Shown: positions 44,901 to 52,783 of the stretch, piece by piece
Numbering within the stretch: position 1 is the first letter of the stretch
How the letters are laid out: every line of letters starts with the position of its first letter
DNA from: Pantoea sp. Ap-967
GTDB lineage: Bacteria > Pseudomonadota > Gammaproteobacteria > Pseudomonadales > Pseudomonadaceae
Direction of reading: 5' to 3'
Assembly (NCBI RefSeq): GCF_011752565.1
Contig: NZ_VWXK01000010.1
Location: 1 to 64,000 of the forward strand
DNA length: 64,000 bases
Program-made: the position numbers and the translations under genes
The notes under the pieces: generated by a model
What the model was told of the DNA's origin: nothing
Databases searched by the model: none
Seen by the model: the letters and a program-made list of their open reading frames with translations, nothing else

Positions 44901-46355
44901 GACGGCCGTGTCATCAACGACTACGAACGCGATCGCCTGCATCGGGAGGTGGTGCGTACCCAGGGCGCCCTGCACACACGCAGCGAATATGACCGCAACG
45001 GGCGGTTGCGCAGCCGCAAATGTGGCCCGGCCAACCAACCCGCGCAGTTGCCGGCGCCTCACCAGCAACGCTTCGAGTACGACCCGCGGGATTACCTGAG
45101 CCGACGCTTTCGCCAGGTGTCCGGCCAGGCGCTGCTCGATCAGGTCGTTCAGCACGATGCCCGTGGGCGCCTGCTGGGAAGCCATGACCTGGTTCGCGGC
45201 GGCCATGAGACCTACCACTACGATGCTGTCGGTAACCTGTTGGCCAACGAAGCCCAGTCGCAGGTTCAGCATGATCGACTGCATACGTTCCAGGACAAGC
45301 ACTACCGCTATGACGCCTTTGGCCGGCTGGCCGAGAAACGCAGCGGGCGGCGGGCAACGCAATTGTTCCGCTACGATGCCGAACATCGGTTGATAGAGGT
45401 CCGTAGCCAGCAGGCCGGCCGCGAGCGCCGGGTGCGCATGCGCTACGACCCACTCGGCAGGCGGGTGGAGAAAAGCGAGTACGACGCAAACGAGCAGCTG
45501 CTTGGGCAAACCCGCTTTGCCTGGGACGGCCTGCGGCTGCTTCAGGAACAGCGCCATGGCCATGTCAGCCTCTACCTTTACGAAGGCGAAGGCTATGAGC
45601 CGCTGGCGCGAATCGACGGAACCGGGCCAGGCCAACAGGTGCTGCACTTTCACAACGACGTGAGCGGCCTGCCGGAACGGCTGACCGACGAACAGGGCGA
45701 TATGGCCTGGCAAGCCAGCTACCTGGGCTGGGGCCATACCCTGGATGAGTCTCGTGCTGCGAGCTGCCTGCAAGAGCAGAACTTGCGTTTTCAAGGACAA
45801 TACCTGGACCGGGAAACCGGGCTGCACTACAACACGTTCAGGTTCTATGACCCGGACATAGGCCGGTTCACCCAGCCCGACCCGATAGGCCTGGCCGGCG
45901 GTCACCAACTCTACGGGTACGCGCCGAACCCGGTGAACTGGGTCGACCCCCTGGGTTGGTTGACCTTGACGGGCTATACCAAAAGCGGCACAAAACGGAC
46001 GACGCCCGAATGGCGTAGACGCGATGGCCCGGCTGCCCTGCGAGATCACCACATGATTCCCCAGGAGATGTGGCGAGACCGGGATTTCCGTAACCAGATG
46101 AAAACGGCCGGGATCAAGAACCCCAAGCGCTATATCGACAAACAGATCTCACGCATACCGAACGCGTTCCATGCCGATCTCCATTCCAAGGGCTGGAACT
46201 CGGACTGGGAAGCCTGGCACCAGAACAACCGCAACTTCACGCAGAAAGACCTGCAGAAGCAGATAAAAGTCATGATGCGCAAATACAACGTGCCCAAGGC
46301 GACAAGAAACCACGTCCGTCGCTATGGCAAAAACGGCAAGGGCTGTGGAGGCTGA
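41955..46355 (+). CDS. PAAR-Rhs T6SS effector with C-terminal HNH/DUF2380-like toxin
   Basis: 1466 aa. A pre-PAAR-type N-terminus (ALWAAREGDALLHTSIMADI) is followed by hydrophobic segments (about 28-70), a PAAR-like domain (about 85-240: ATIATGSSDTHINGKRAA; SSKVLINGHPAARSGD) and another membrane-prone stretch (245-290). Rhs/YD repeats run from about 300 to 1330 (many YRYDxxGxL copies). The conserved core ends with DPIGLAGGHQLYGYAPNP and DPLGW, after which the toxin spans ~1336-1466. It has His1365-His1366 (HHMIP), His1406 and His1410 (HADLH), then WNSDWEAWH. This HHxxP...HxxxH...WNxxW arrangement recalls the DUF2380/AHH His-Me nucleases of polymorphic toxins. Nuclease activity is inferred. 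The toxin DNA is visibly richer in A and Lys codons than the cage region. Confidence 0.93.
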   Translation: MSDALWAAREGDALLHTSIMADIVGGVLEVAANVAIGALATAAVAAALGITVATGGLGCFVLGAVVGLVVGVAMAKTGADTGLSRLCEGIGNFLFPPSVQATIATGSSDTHINGKRAARAAGIVLAPMAALPGVAEHDQGEAQEETFLDMAGSFFSQMWRPTVASPAPNTQEADDDKVLCTKHPAMPPQYLAEGSSKVLINGHPAARSGDRSTCEAVIVDGGLVSSNVRIGGPATVVREIRSGKTPGIGLAITALMLLRGRGGKFYSRFGCMLLGGATSFITGQVTHAIVQATSASPNPVHAPTGAKILYGPEELDFSLQALLPLDWQRFYNSRDERRDGLFGAGWSTEYEVFVEIRLDDDGNEQLLFTDEQARVIDMGHIARADAVFSVGEGLSVRRSQQGEVLIEDIDKGLYRLFQPEPGNPAHLRLSALGDRNDNRIYLDYDDSGRLARLRDTFDLVQVEIHRDVRWPTRVARIERRHQDGDQQLLASYQYDACGDLAAVFDGKGQLRRRFAYDSQRHLIEHENAAGLRCFYEWASTADARRVVRYWSNGGDEYRFDYDIEAGLTRVTDGLQRVSTRRWNTQYQVTEYTDAVGATWRFDWDDERQLLGAVDPLGGRWAYFYDASGNLTQALDPLGRSESTQWLEHWALPRSTLDPAGNRWRYHYDPRGNCIHESDPQGNVTRYRYDPHGQPVEIIDPMGHSRLLRWNDLGLLLQETDCSGNVTRYRYDRHGYLTSVTDAMGESTGFEYDHDGRLLAVVQPDGTREGYRYDAAGRLVQTIDPAGGVNQYCFDVSGALTHAVDPLGRTLGYQIDAYGRLLCLTNENGERFHFQWDAADRLVREQFLDGTGREYRHDLLHNIVQVAYTPAPNTDAVEPIVHRLERDAVGRLLTKHTSDGITTYTHDAIDQLTGIHFQDSDGNGESLAMAFDEMGQLVEEHSAEGVLRHQYDELGNLTRTQLFDGRWINRLYYGSGHLHQINLDGRVINDYERDRLHREVVRTQGALHTRSEYDRNGRLRSRKCGPANQPAQLPAPHQQRFEYDPRDYLSRRFRQVSGQALLDQVVQHDARGRLLGSHDLVRGGHETYHYDAVGNLLANEAQSQVQHDRLHTFQDKHYRYDAFGRLAEKRSGRRATQLFRYDAEHRLIEVRSQQAGRERRVRMRYDPLGRRVEKSEYDANEQLLGQTRFAWDGLRLLQEQRHGHVSLYLYEGEGYEPLARIDGTGPGQQVLHFHNDVSGLPERLTDEQGDMAWQASYLGWGHTLDESRAASCLQEQNLRFQGQYLDRETGLHYNTFRFYDPDIGRFTQPDPIGLAGGHQLYGYAPNPVNWVDPLGWLTLTGYTKSGTKRTTPEWRRRDGPAALRDHHMIPQEMWRDRDFRNQMKTAGIKNPKRYIDKQISRIPNAFHADLHSKGWNSDWEAWHQNNRNFTQKDLQKQIKVMMRKYNVPKATRNHVRRYGKNGKGCGG

Positions 46356-46356
46356 C

Positions 46357-46956
46357 ATGAACATCTACTATTTCACCAACGTGGCCAGGCCTTGGGGTGA
46401 CTGGGGCACGGTACTGGCCTACGGCATGATCGGCTGGGACGAAGATACCGACATCGACAGCATCGAGCGCACCGGCCCCTATACGCCGTTGGCCTACATA
46501 CGCTCTGGCGTGCTGGTGCTGACCCAGGCGATCAAGGATGCCCTGGAGCGCAGCGACCTGAAGGGCATCAACCGCTTCGAACACCTGGAGAAGACCCACA
46601 TCGTCGAGCTTCAGTGGCAAGACTGGGACACCAACAAAGCCATTACCGAGCACCTGGACCTTGAGGGCGAACCTGAATCGATCATCGATAGCCGCCCCCA
46701 TGACCCCGAGCTGGCAAAGCGCATGCCTGAGTACTGGCAGGCATTCGTGGTGGGCAAGCTCAGCCTGCGCAAAGACCCCAAGCAACCGGAAAATGACCTG
46801 GGCAAGTACCTTCAGGTGCTGAAGGCCGATGACAAAGCCGATTTTTTCAAAGCTGACGTCTACGGGGGTTATTTCCTCAACGAACGTGCCAAGCAGTGGC
46901 TGGAACAACACTGCCCTGGCTGCTTCGACTTCACCCTGATAGCGCCAGCCAGTTGA
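46357..46956 (+). CDS. Presumed immunity protein for the Rhs toxin
   Basis: 199 aa, acidic, no signal peptide or membrane segment. ATG 46357 lies one base after the rhs stop, with GGAGG six bases before the ATG; the longer frame to 46324 runs into the toxin gene. I do not recognise a family. The N-terminal NIYYFTNVARPWGDWGTVLA and C-terminal FFKADVYGGYFLNERAKQWL segments look like a compact alpha/beta protein. Position directly after the toxin domain, cytosolic character and acidic charge opposite a basic toxin support an immunity role. A terminator-like hairpin follows. Confidence 0.8.
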   Translation: MNIYYFTNVARPWGDWGTVLAYGMIGWDEDTDIDSIERTGPYTPLAYIRSGVLVLTQAIKDALERSDLKGINRFEHLEKTHIVELQWQDWDTNKAITEHLDLEGEPESIIDSRPHDPELAKRMPEYWQAFVVGKLSLRKDPKQPENDLGKYLQVLKADDKADFFKADVYGGYFLNERAKQWLEQHCPGCFDFTLIAPAS

Positions 46957-47028
46957 GCACGCCCTTGCTGCATTAGCGCAGTTGCAAGCGACGGCACAAC
47001 CTGCTCACCGGGTAACAGTCTTTTACCA

Positions 47029-47057
47029 AAACCCCAGGTTTTCCCAACCTGGGGTTT
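47029..47057. terminator. Terminator after the T6SS effector operon
   Basis: A 12-base-pair stem (AAACCCCAGGTT paired with AACCTGGGGTTT) with the loop TTCCC. The A-rich 5' flank and T-rich 3' flank let it work in both directions, though the T-run is only three bases. It lies 72 bases after the immunity gene and 38 bases before the next gene. Confidence 0.75.
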
Positions 47058-47095
47058 GCCTATCCTAGGCCGGTCATCCTGCCTGCGATGGACCC

Positions 47096-48766
47096 ATGAA
47101 ACATTCCCTGCCCAGCCGTTATGCCTGCCTGGCCTTGTGCCTGCTGTTCACCCTCATCAGCCTGCCCCTGCTCACCCAGCACGGCTGGCTGTGGCCACTG
47201 ACCCTGGTCTCCGCCCTGCTCAGCCTGGTTGGCCTCAACGACCTGCGCCAGAGCCACCATGCGGTGCGCCGTAACTACCCGATTCTGGGCAATATCCGTT
47301 ACCTGATCGAAACCATCCGCCCGGAAATTCGCCAGTACCTGATCGAAGGCGACGACGACAAGCTGCCGTTTTCCCGCTCGCAGCGCTCGCTGGTGTATGC
47401 CCGGGCCAAGAACGAGAGCGCCGAAAAGGCCTTTGGCACGCTCAACGACGCCTACAAGCCGGGCTTCGAGTTCATCAGCCATTCGATGCTGCCGGTAGCC
47501 ACCCCCGACCCGGCCTCGTTTCGCATCGCCATCGGCGGGCCGCAGTGCCGGCTACCCTACTCGGCCTCGATCTTCAACATATCGGCCATGAGCTTCGGCG
47601 CCCTCAGCGCCAATGCGATTGCCGCGCTCAACCAAGGCGCACGCCTGGGCCGCTTCGCCCACGACACCGGTGAAGGCAGCATCAGCCCCTACCACCGCGA
47701 GCATGGCGGCGACCTGATCTGGGAAATTGGCAGCGGCTACTTCGGTTGCCGCACCGAGGATGGCCGCTTCGACCCGCAGCGCTTTACCGAACAGGCGCGC
47801 AGCCCCCAGGTGAAGATGATCGAGCTCAAGCTCAGCCAAGGCGCCAAGCCGGGCCACGGTGGCATTCTGCCGGGGCACAAGGTCAGCGCGGAAATCGCCG
47901 CCACCCGTGGCGTCAAGCTGGGCGAGGACTGCATCTCGCCGGCAGCCCACAGTGCCTTTCGCACGCCCGTGGAGTTGCTGCACTTCATTGGCCACCTGCG
48001 CGAGCTGTCCGGCGGCAAGCCGGTGGGCTTCAAGTTCTGCCTGGGCCACCCGTGGGAGTTCATGGGCATTGCCAAGGCCATGCTGGTGACGGGCATTACC
48101 CCAGACTTCATCGTCGTCGATGGCAAGGAAGGCGGCACCGGTGCTGCGCCACGCGAATTCAGCGACAACATGGGCGTGCCCATGCGCGAAGGCTTGATGT
48201 TCGTGCACAACACCCTGGTGGGGCTGAACTTGCGTTCGAGCATCCGCCTTGGCGCAGCAGGCAAGATCGTCAGCGCCTTCGATATCGCCAGCGCCCTGGC
48301 CATCGGCGCCGATTGGGTGAACTCGGCACGCGGCTTCATGTTCGCCATTGGCTGCATCCAGTCGCAGAGCTGCCACACCAACAAGTGCCCGACCGGCGTG
48401 GCCACCCAAGACCCACTGCGCCAGCGTGCGCTGGTGGTGCCGGACAAGGCTGAGCGGGTGGCGAGCTTTCACCGCAACACCTTGCATGCCCTGGCCGAAA
48501 TGCTTGCGGCCGCGGGCCTGGAGCACCCCTCGGAGCTCAAGCCCAAGCATTTGGCGCGGCGTATCAGCCCCAGCGAGATCGGCCTGTTTTCCGACCTGCA
48601 CCCGTTCCTCAAGCCTGGCGAATTGCTCAGCGGCTCGATTGGCAGCGAATTCTATGCACGGATGTGGCGAATGGCGCGCAGTGACAGCTTTGCGCCAGAG
48701 ACGGGGGATGGGCAGGTAGCGCCGGCGGCAGCTGGCGTACGCCGCAAAGAAACAGCCCCGGCATAG
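47096..48766 (+). CDS. FMN-binding glutamate-synthase-like protein (GltB central domain)
   Basis: 556 aa, much shorter than GltB (about 1500 aa). Two N-terminal membrane segments (ACLALCLLFTLISLPLL; WPLTLVSALLSLVGL) anchor a GltB-type FMN barrel (SASIFNISAMSFGALSANAI; HDTGEGSISPYHREHGGDL; DGKEGGTGAAPREFSDNMG). The iron-sulphur ligand pattern C-x5-C-x4-C is intact (CIQSQSCHTNKCPTG). It lacks the glutaminase and C-terminal GXGXG domains, so it is not a complete glutamate synthase; its substrate is unknown. It is the first gene to the right of the T6SS block, and its stop lies in the hairpin at its 3' end. Confidence 0.88.
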   Translation: MKHSLPSRYACLALCLLFTLISLPLLTQHGWLWPLTLVSALLSLVGLNDLRQSHHAVRRNYPILGNIRYLIETIRPEIRQYLIEGDDDKLPFSRSQRSLVYARAKNESAEKAFGTLNDAYKPGFEFISHSMLPVATPDPASFRIAIGGPQCRLPYSASIFNISAMSFGALSANAIAALNQGARLGRFAHDTGEGSISPYHREHGGDLIWEIGSGYFGCRTEDGRFDPQRFTEQARSPQVKMIELKLSQGAKPGHGGILPGHKVSAEIAATRGVKLGEDCISPAAHSAFRTPVELLHFIGHLRELSGGKPVGFKFCLGHPWEFMGIAKAMLVTGITPDFIVVDGKEGGTGAAPREFSDNMGVPMREGLMFVHNTLVGLNLRSSIRLGAAGKIVSAFDIASALAIGADWVNSARGFMFAIGCIQSQSCHTNKCPTGVATQDPLRQRALVVPDKAERVASFHRNTLHALAEMLAAAGLEHPSELKPKHLARRISPSEIGLFSDLHPFLKPGELLSGSIGSEFYARMWRMARSDSFAPETGDGQVAPAAAGVRRKETAPA

Positions 48767-48776
48767 GCCAGGGCTG
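48746..48776 (-). terminator. Rho-independent terminator of the OprD-family gene
   Basis: On the minus strand CAGCCC-T-GGC pairs with GCC-G-GGGCTG around a CTAT loop, and TTTCTTT follows. It lies 21 bases after the porin stop and overlaps the stop codon of the convergent GltB-like gene. Confidence 0.7.
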
Positions 48777-48796
48777 CTCGAATCACGCGGTCAGGA

Positions 48797-50104
48797 TCAG
48801 AAGATGCTGATCGGGTACTCGACGAATACGCGGACTTCGTTGCCGTCGTCGTTGTAGCCATTTTGCTGAACGGCGTTGTTGGTACGCAGCCAGGAACCAC
48901 GCAGCTTGACCGACAGGTCCTTGGCCGGGCCGTCCTGAACGACGTAGCGCAGCTGGTTGAAGATTTCGCGCTCTTTACCTTCGCCGAAGCCGTGGGTGTT
49001 GATGTTGTCACCCGCCACGTAGGCGATCTTGTAGGTCAGGCCCGGCACGCCGAAGGCGCCGAAGTCCAGGCCGTAGCCGATCTGCCAGGAGCGCTCGTCT
49101 TCGGCGTTGAAGTCGGACCAGTAGGAGTTGGCCAGGTAGATGGTCGAACCACCGTCGCCGATACCGCCGTTACGCTGGTAGCCACCGTAGTTGTAACCGG
49201 TGTCGCCGGTGCTGCGCTGGTGGGCGATGGTCACCGAGTGCGGGCCGAACGCATAGGTCGCAGCCAGGCTCCAGATGGTGTTGTCGCGGTCGCCTTCCGG
49301 CAGGTCCCAGGTACGGATGAACTTGTTGTCCAGCTTCGACTTGTAGCCGTTGAAGTCCAGGGTCAGGGACTGGTCGGCAGCGATCGGGTAGACGTAGTTC
49401 AGGCCCAGGTAGTGCTTCTTCATCACGTCTTCGTTGTCGGCGGTGTACAACGAAGCGGTGAAGTTGTCGGTGAACTTGTAGCTACCACCGATCACGTTGA
49501 TCGCCTTGAGGCGGCCGCTATCGTGGCCCTCGGCGCTCTTTTGCACTTCACGGGTGAAGCGGCCGGCGTTCAGCTCCAGGCCCTGGATCTCCTTGGAGGT
49601 CAACAGGGTACCGGTGTAGCTCTCAGGCAGCAGGCGGGTGTCGTCGTACTGCAGCACTGGCAGGGCCGGCATCTGGTCACCGTACTTGAGCACGGTGTTG
49701 GAGATGCGGAACTTCACGGCTGCGCCGCCACGGGCCAGTTGGTCGGCAGCGTCGCTGCGGCCACGGGCGTCGGTGGTGTTCTCACGCTTGAAGAAATCGA
49801 TACCGCCACCGCCGTTGCGGCCCTTGCCGCCATCCAGGCGAACGGCGTACAGGCCGAAGGCGTCCACGCCGACACCGACGGTGCCTTGGGTGAAGCCGGA
49901 GGAGAAGTTGGCGATGACGCCCTGGCCCCACTGGGACTGGTCGTTGACGCCGTGCTTCTTGTCACGGTTGATGAAAGCGTTGCGCAGCAGGACGTTGGCG
50001 TGGCTGTCCTCGATGAAGCCCTTGCTGTCGGCCTGATCGTTGGCCTGGGCCTGGGTCGCGGCGATCATCGCCAGGGCGACCAGGCTGATCCTGGTTTTCA
50101 ACAT
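48797..50104 (-). CDS. OprD-family outer-membrane porin (OprE/OprQ-like)
   Basis: 435 aa. A signal peptide (LVALAMIAATQAQA) is followed by the OprD-family N-terminus (GFIEDSHANVLLRNAFINRD; GFTQGTVGVGVDAFGLYAVR), an 18-strand-barrel pattern and a C-terminal Phe (VFVEYPISIF). OprD-family channels pass basic amino acids, carboxylates or other small substrates; the substrate here is unassigned. It is divergent from a siderophore receptor, with 469 bases between them. I associate the position with a porin called OprE3/OprQ in P. putida, from memory. Confidence 0.92.
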   Translation of the reverse strand: MLKTRISLVALAMIAATQAQANDQADSKGFIEDSHANVLLRNAFINRDKKHGVNDQSQWGQGVIANFSSGFTQGTVGVGVDAFGLYAVRLDGGKGRNGGGGIDFFKRENTTDARGRSDAADQLARGGAAVKFRISNTVLKYGDQMPALPVLQYDDTRLLPESYTGTLLTSKEIQGLELNAGRFTREVQKSAEGHDSGRLKAINVIGGSYKFTDNFTASLYTADNEDVMKKHYLGLNYVYPIAADQSLTLDFNGYKSKLDNKFIRTWDLPEGDRDNTIWSLAATYAFGPHSVTIAHQRSTGDTGYNYGGYQRNGGIGDGGSTIYLANSYWSDFNAEDERSWQIGYGLDFGAFGVPGLTYKIAYVAGDNINTHGFGEGKEREIFNQLRYVVQDGPAKDLSVKLRGSWLRTNNAVQQNGYNDDGNEVRVFVEYPISIF

Positions 50105-50477
50105 GTTGTTTTCCTTATTTCTAAATCAAAAACGCTGTGCACGATTGCGCCAGGAACCAACGCCCCTTCGTAGGTTCGACGCTGTGCGGATCCAAACTGA
50201 AAAGCCCGCCGAGGGTGGAGTGACAGGCCTTTTCCGGCAGCATGGCCATGGGTGGCCAGCAAGCGTTGGCCGAATCCTAGCCGTGTGCGATTACAAATGT
50301 CAAAAACTCGTGAATTGCAGGTTGATATAACCAAAATCACTGGCAGGACTGGTGCATTTCCATGCCCCTTTGCCATCGCTGGAGGCAAATTCTCTTTTGT
50401 AGGAAACGTAGTCTTGACCAGTCAGGCAAATTCCCGACAAACGGAAGAAAAAGTCACTCGTTACATACGGACACAAA

Positions 50478-50497
50478 TGTAAAGACAGGGCTTTACA
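50478..50497. promoter_or_regulatory. Perfect 7-6-7 inverted repeat upstream of the Fur box
   Basis: TGTAAAG-ACAGGG-CTTTACA. It resembles the TyrR/PhhR box (TGTAAA-N6-TTTACA), but the spacing between these hexamers is eight bases, not six, so that identity is not claimed. It lies 15 bases before the Fur box. Confidence 0.45.
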
Positions 50498-50512
50498 AAT
50501 ACCCAAGCAACA

Positions 50513-50537
50513 GCAAATAACAAGCATTACCATTCGC
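50513..50537 (+). promoter_or_regulatory. Fur box of the siderophore receptor
   Basis: The element begins GCAAATAACAAG and ends CATTACCATTCGC, matching 20 of 25 positions of the Pseudomonas-style extended Fur consensus (GCAAATGATAAT / CATTATCATTTGC). It ends 36 bases before the receptor ATG, so iron-replete Fur should block transcription. Confidence 0.78.
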
Positions 50538-50573
50538 GCCACCTTTTTCACCTGCCCTGGTTCGGATGCCTTC

Positions 50574-52670
50574 ATGCCTGCCCCTTGCCGCCTTTCACCC
50601 CTGACACTCGGCCTGTCCCTGCTAATGGGCGCCAGCCTTGCCAGCGCCGCCACCACCACCCTGCCGGAGCTTTCGGTTACCGCTGAACGCGAGGACGACG
50701 ACCCCCGCGCCAAGGAGGTCAGCACCGCCACGCGCACCGCTACCCCGGTGCGCTACGTACCCCAGGCCATCGACACCGTGAAGACGCGCAACGTGCTCGA
50801 CTACGGCAACGATTCGCTGGGCAAGGCCCTGGAAGGCATCCCCAACGTCAGCAGCGGCGCCGACACCCGCTTCGACAGCGTGCGTATCCGTGGCTTCGAG
50901 GCCAGCAACGACTTCTACCTGGACGGCATTCGCGACGACAGCCAGTACATCCGCGACCTGCACAACATCGAGCGGGTCGAAGTGCTCAAGGGGCCGGCCG
51001 CCGTGCTGTACGGGCGCGGCAGCCAGGGCGGCATCATCAACCGGGTCAGCAAGGCGCCAGAGCATGGCCGCCGCTCGACCCTCGAAGCCCAGGGCGGCAG
51101 CCAGGACCTGCGCAGCCTGTATGCCGACCTCAGCGCCGACCCCAGCGACACCGTCAGCCTGCGCCTTAACCTGGGCAACCAGGACGCCAACAGTTTCCGC
51201 GACGGTGTCGATGGCAGCCGCCAACTGTTCGCGCCGTCGTTGAGCTGGCAGGTGACCCCCGACCTGAACTGGCTGGTGCAGTACGAATACAGCCGCTACA
51301 ACCGCACGCCCGACCGTGGCATCCCGGGCGTCAACGGCCGGCCGGCGGACGTTGGCCGCAGCACCACCTATGGCGACACCCAGCGCGACTACATCGACGA
51401 CCGCGCCCAGTCGCTGCGTTCGCGCCTGAACTACCAGGTCAACGACACCTGGCAGGTGCGCCATACCCTGGGCCTGTTCAAGCTCGACAGCGAGTTCGAC
51501 AACACCTACCTCACCGGCTACAACGCCAGCAACCAGACCGTCACCCGCCAGCGCTGGCAGCAGGACCTGAACACCCGCAACCTGTTCAACACCCTCGAAG
51601 CCGAGGGCGATTTCCTCACCCTGGGGCTGGAACACAAGCTGTTGCTGGGCCTGGAGTTCGGCAACCAGCGCCGCGACCCGACGCTGTACACCGCCGCCGC
51701 GGTTTCGGCCGGTGGCCGGCCAGTGCCAAGCCTTGGCCTGTACGACCCCGACCGTAGCCAGCAGCACAATGGCCGCATGGTGGTGTCGAGCAACAACCAC
51801 ACCGTGGTCGACAGCCGTGGCCTGTACCTGCAGGACCAGATTCGCCTGAACGAGCAGTGGCAAATCCTGGCCGGGGTGCGCTTCGACCAGTTCGAGGTGG
51901 AAACCACCAACAAGGTGCGCAACCTGTCCGAGAAACAAGACAGCAACACCACCAGCCCGCGTCTGGGCGTGGTCTATACGCCGTGGCGCGACCATTCGTT
52001 CTACGCCTCATGGAGCAAGACCTTCGCCCCGGTTGGTGGCGGCCTGATCGGCATTACCCCCGGTGCGCCGGGCAACACCAACGAAACAGGCCCGGAGCTG
52101 ACCCGGCAGAAGGAAGTCGGGGTGAAAAGCGACTGGTTCGACGAACGCCTGACCACCACCCTGGCGATCTACGAGCTGGAGCTGTACAACCGCCGCACCC
52201 GCGACGCGAACAACCCGGAAATTACCTTGCTCAGCGGCCTGCAGCGCTCGCGCGGCATCGAGCTGACCGCCACCGGCAACATCGTTGGCAACTGGTACGT
52301 ACGCGGTGGCATCGGCTTGCAGGATGCCACGGTGGTCAAGGACAACAACGGCCTGGAAGGCAACCGTATCAACGACGTGGCCAAGCGCAATGGCAGCCTG
52401 TTCGTGACCTGGAAGCCGCAATTGGGCTGGTACGCCGAAACCGGTTTGACGCTGGTGGGCGAGCGTTACGCCGACAACCAGAACACCACGGTGCTGCCGG
52501 GCTATGGGCGTTGGGACGCGCTGGCGGGATTCCGCACCCGCGATTGGGATGTGCGGGCGGCGTTGAGCAACATTGCCGACAAGACCTACTACAGTTCCGC
52601 GACCAGTGCGGCGCAGATTCAGGTGGGCGATCCGCGTAGCCTGGTGGTTACCGGGACCTATAGTTTCTGA
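50574..52670 (+). CDS. TonB-dependent siderophore receptor, catecholate (Fiu/PiuA)-like
   Basis: 698 aa. Signal peptide LGLSLLMGASLASA, then a TonB-box-like LPELSVTAE and the plug (VPQAIDTVKTRNVLDYGNDS; SVRIRGFEASNDFYLDGIRD; IERVEVLKGPAAVLYGRGSQ). There is no STN domain. The barrel ends DPRSLVVTGTYSF with the terminal Phe. The FYLDGIRDDSQYIRDLHNIE segment is typical of the catecholate/Fiu branch. A good Fur box lies just upstream, and a REP-type palindrome follows its stop. Confidence 0.92.
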   Translation: MPAPCRLSPLTLGLSLLMGASLASAATTTLPELSVTAEREDDDPRAKEVSTATRTATPVRYVPQAIDTVKTRNVLDYGNDSLGKALEGIPNVSSGADTRFDSVRIRGFEASNDFYLDGIRDDSQYIRDLHNIERVEVLKGPAAVLYGRGSQGGIINRVSKAPEHGRRSTLEAQGGSQDLRSLYADLSADPSDTVSLRLNLGNQDANSFRDGVDGSRQLFAPSLSWQVTPDLNWLVQYEYSRYNRTPDRGIPGVNGRPADVGRSTTYGDTQRDYIDDRAQSLRSRLNYQVNDTWQVRHTLGLFKLDSEFDNTYLTGYNASNQTVTRQRWQQDLNTRNLFNTLEAEGDFLTLGLEHKLLLGLEFGNQRRDPTLYTAAAVSAGGRPVPSLGLYDPDRSQQHNGRMVVSSNNHTVVDSRGLYLQDQIRLNEQWQILAGVRFDQFEVETTNKVRNLSEKQDSNTTSPRLGVVYTPWRDHSFYASWSKTFAPVGGGLIGITPGAPGNTNETGPELTRQKEVGVKSDWFDERLTTTLAIYELELYNRRTRDANNPEITLLSGLQRSRGIELTATGNIVGNWYVRGGIGLQDATVVKDNNGLEGNRINDVAKRNGSLFVTWKPQLGWYAETGLTLVGERYADNQNTTVLPGYGRWDALAGFRTRDWDVRAALSNIADKTYYSSATSAAQIQVGDPRSLVVTGTYSF

Positions 52671-52694
52671 TGGTGGGTGCCTTTGCGGGCCTCA

Positions 52695-52760
52695 TCGCGA
52701 GCTGCGCTCGCTCCTACCAAGGGCAATAGCATCCCCTGTAGGAGCGAGCGCAGCTCGCGA
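52695..52760. repeat. REP-type perfect inverted repeat
   Basis: Two 23-base arms (52695-52717 and 52738-52760) are exact inverted copies around a 20-base loop, with the core GAGCTGCGCTCGCTCCTAC. The same core occurs, degenerate, at 12138-12187. It lies 24 bases after the receptor stop and close to the end of the convergent small gene, and can serve as a bidirectional terminator. Confidence 0.8.
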
Positions 52761-52783
52761 AGGGCCAGCCAAAGTGCCGTATT

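Larger units (their letters stand above)
50105..50573. other. Divergent intergenic region, porin/siderophore receptor
   Basis: 469 bases with no credible gene. The right part holds a Fur box (50513-50537) for the receptor and a perfect TGTAAAG-N6-CTTTACA dyad (50478-50497). The left part presumably holds the porin promoter, but no clear -35/-10 pair was identified. Confidence 0.65.

Noticed and set aside
44118-46052. 644-codon minus-strand open frame opposite the Rhs repeats
   Set aside because: Repetitive antisense product of the YD repeats; no independent signals.
50478-50497. TyrR/PhhR box reading of the TGTAAAG dyad
   Set aside because: TGTAAA and TTTACA are eight bases apart instead of the required six.
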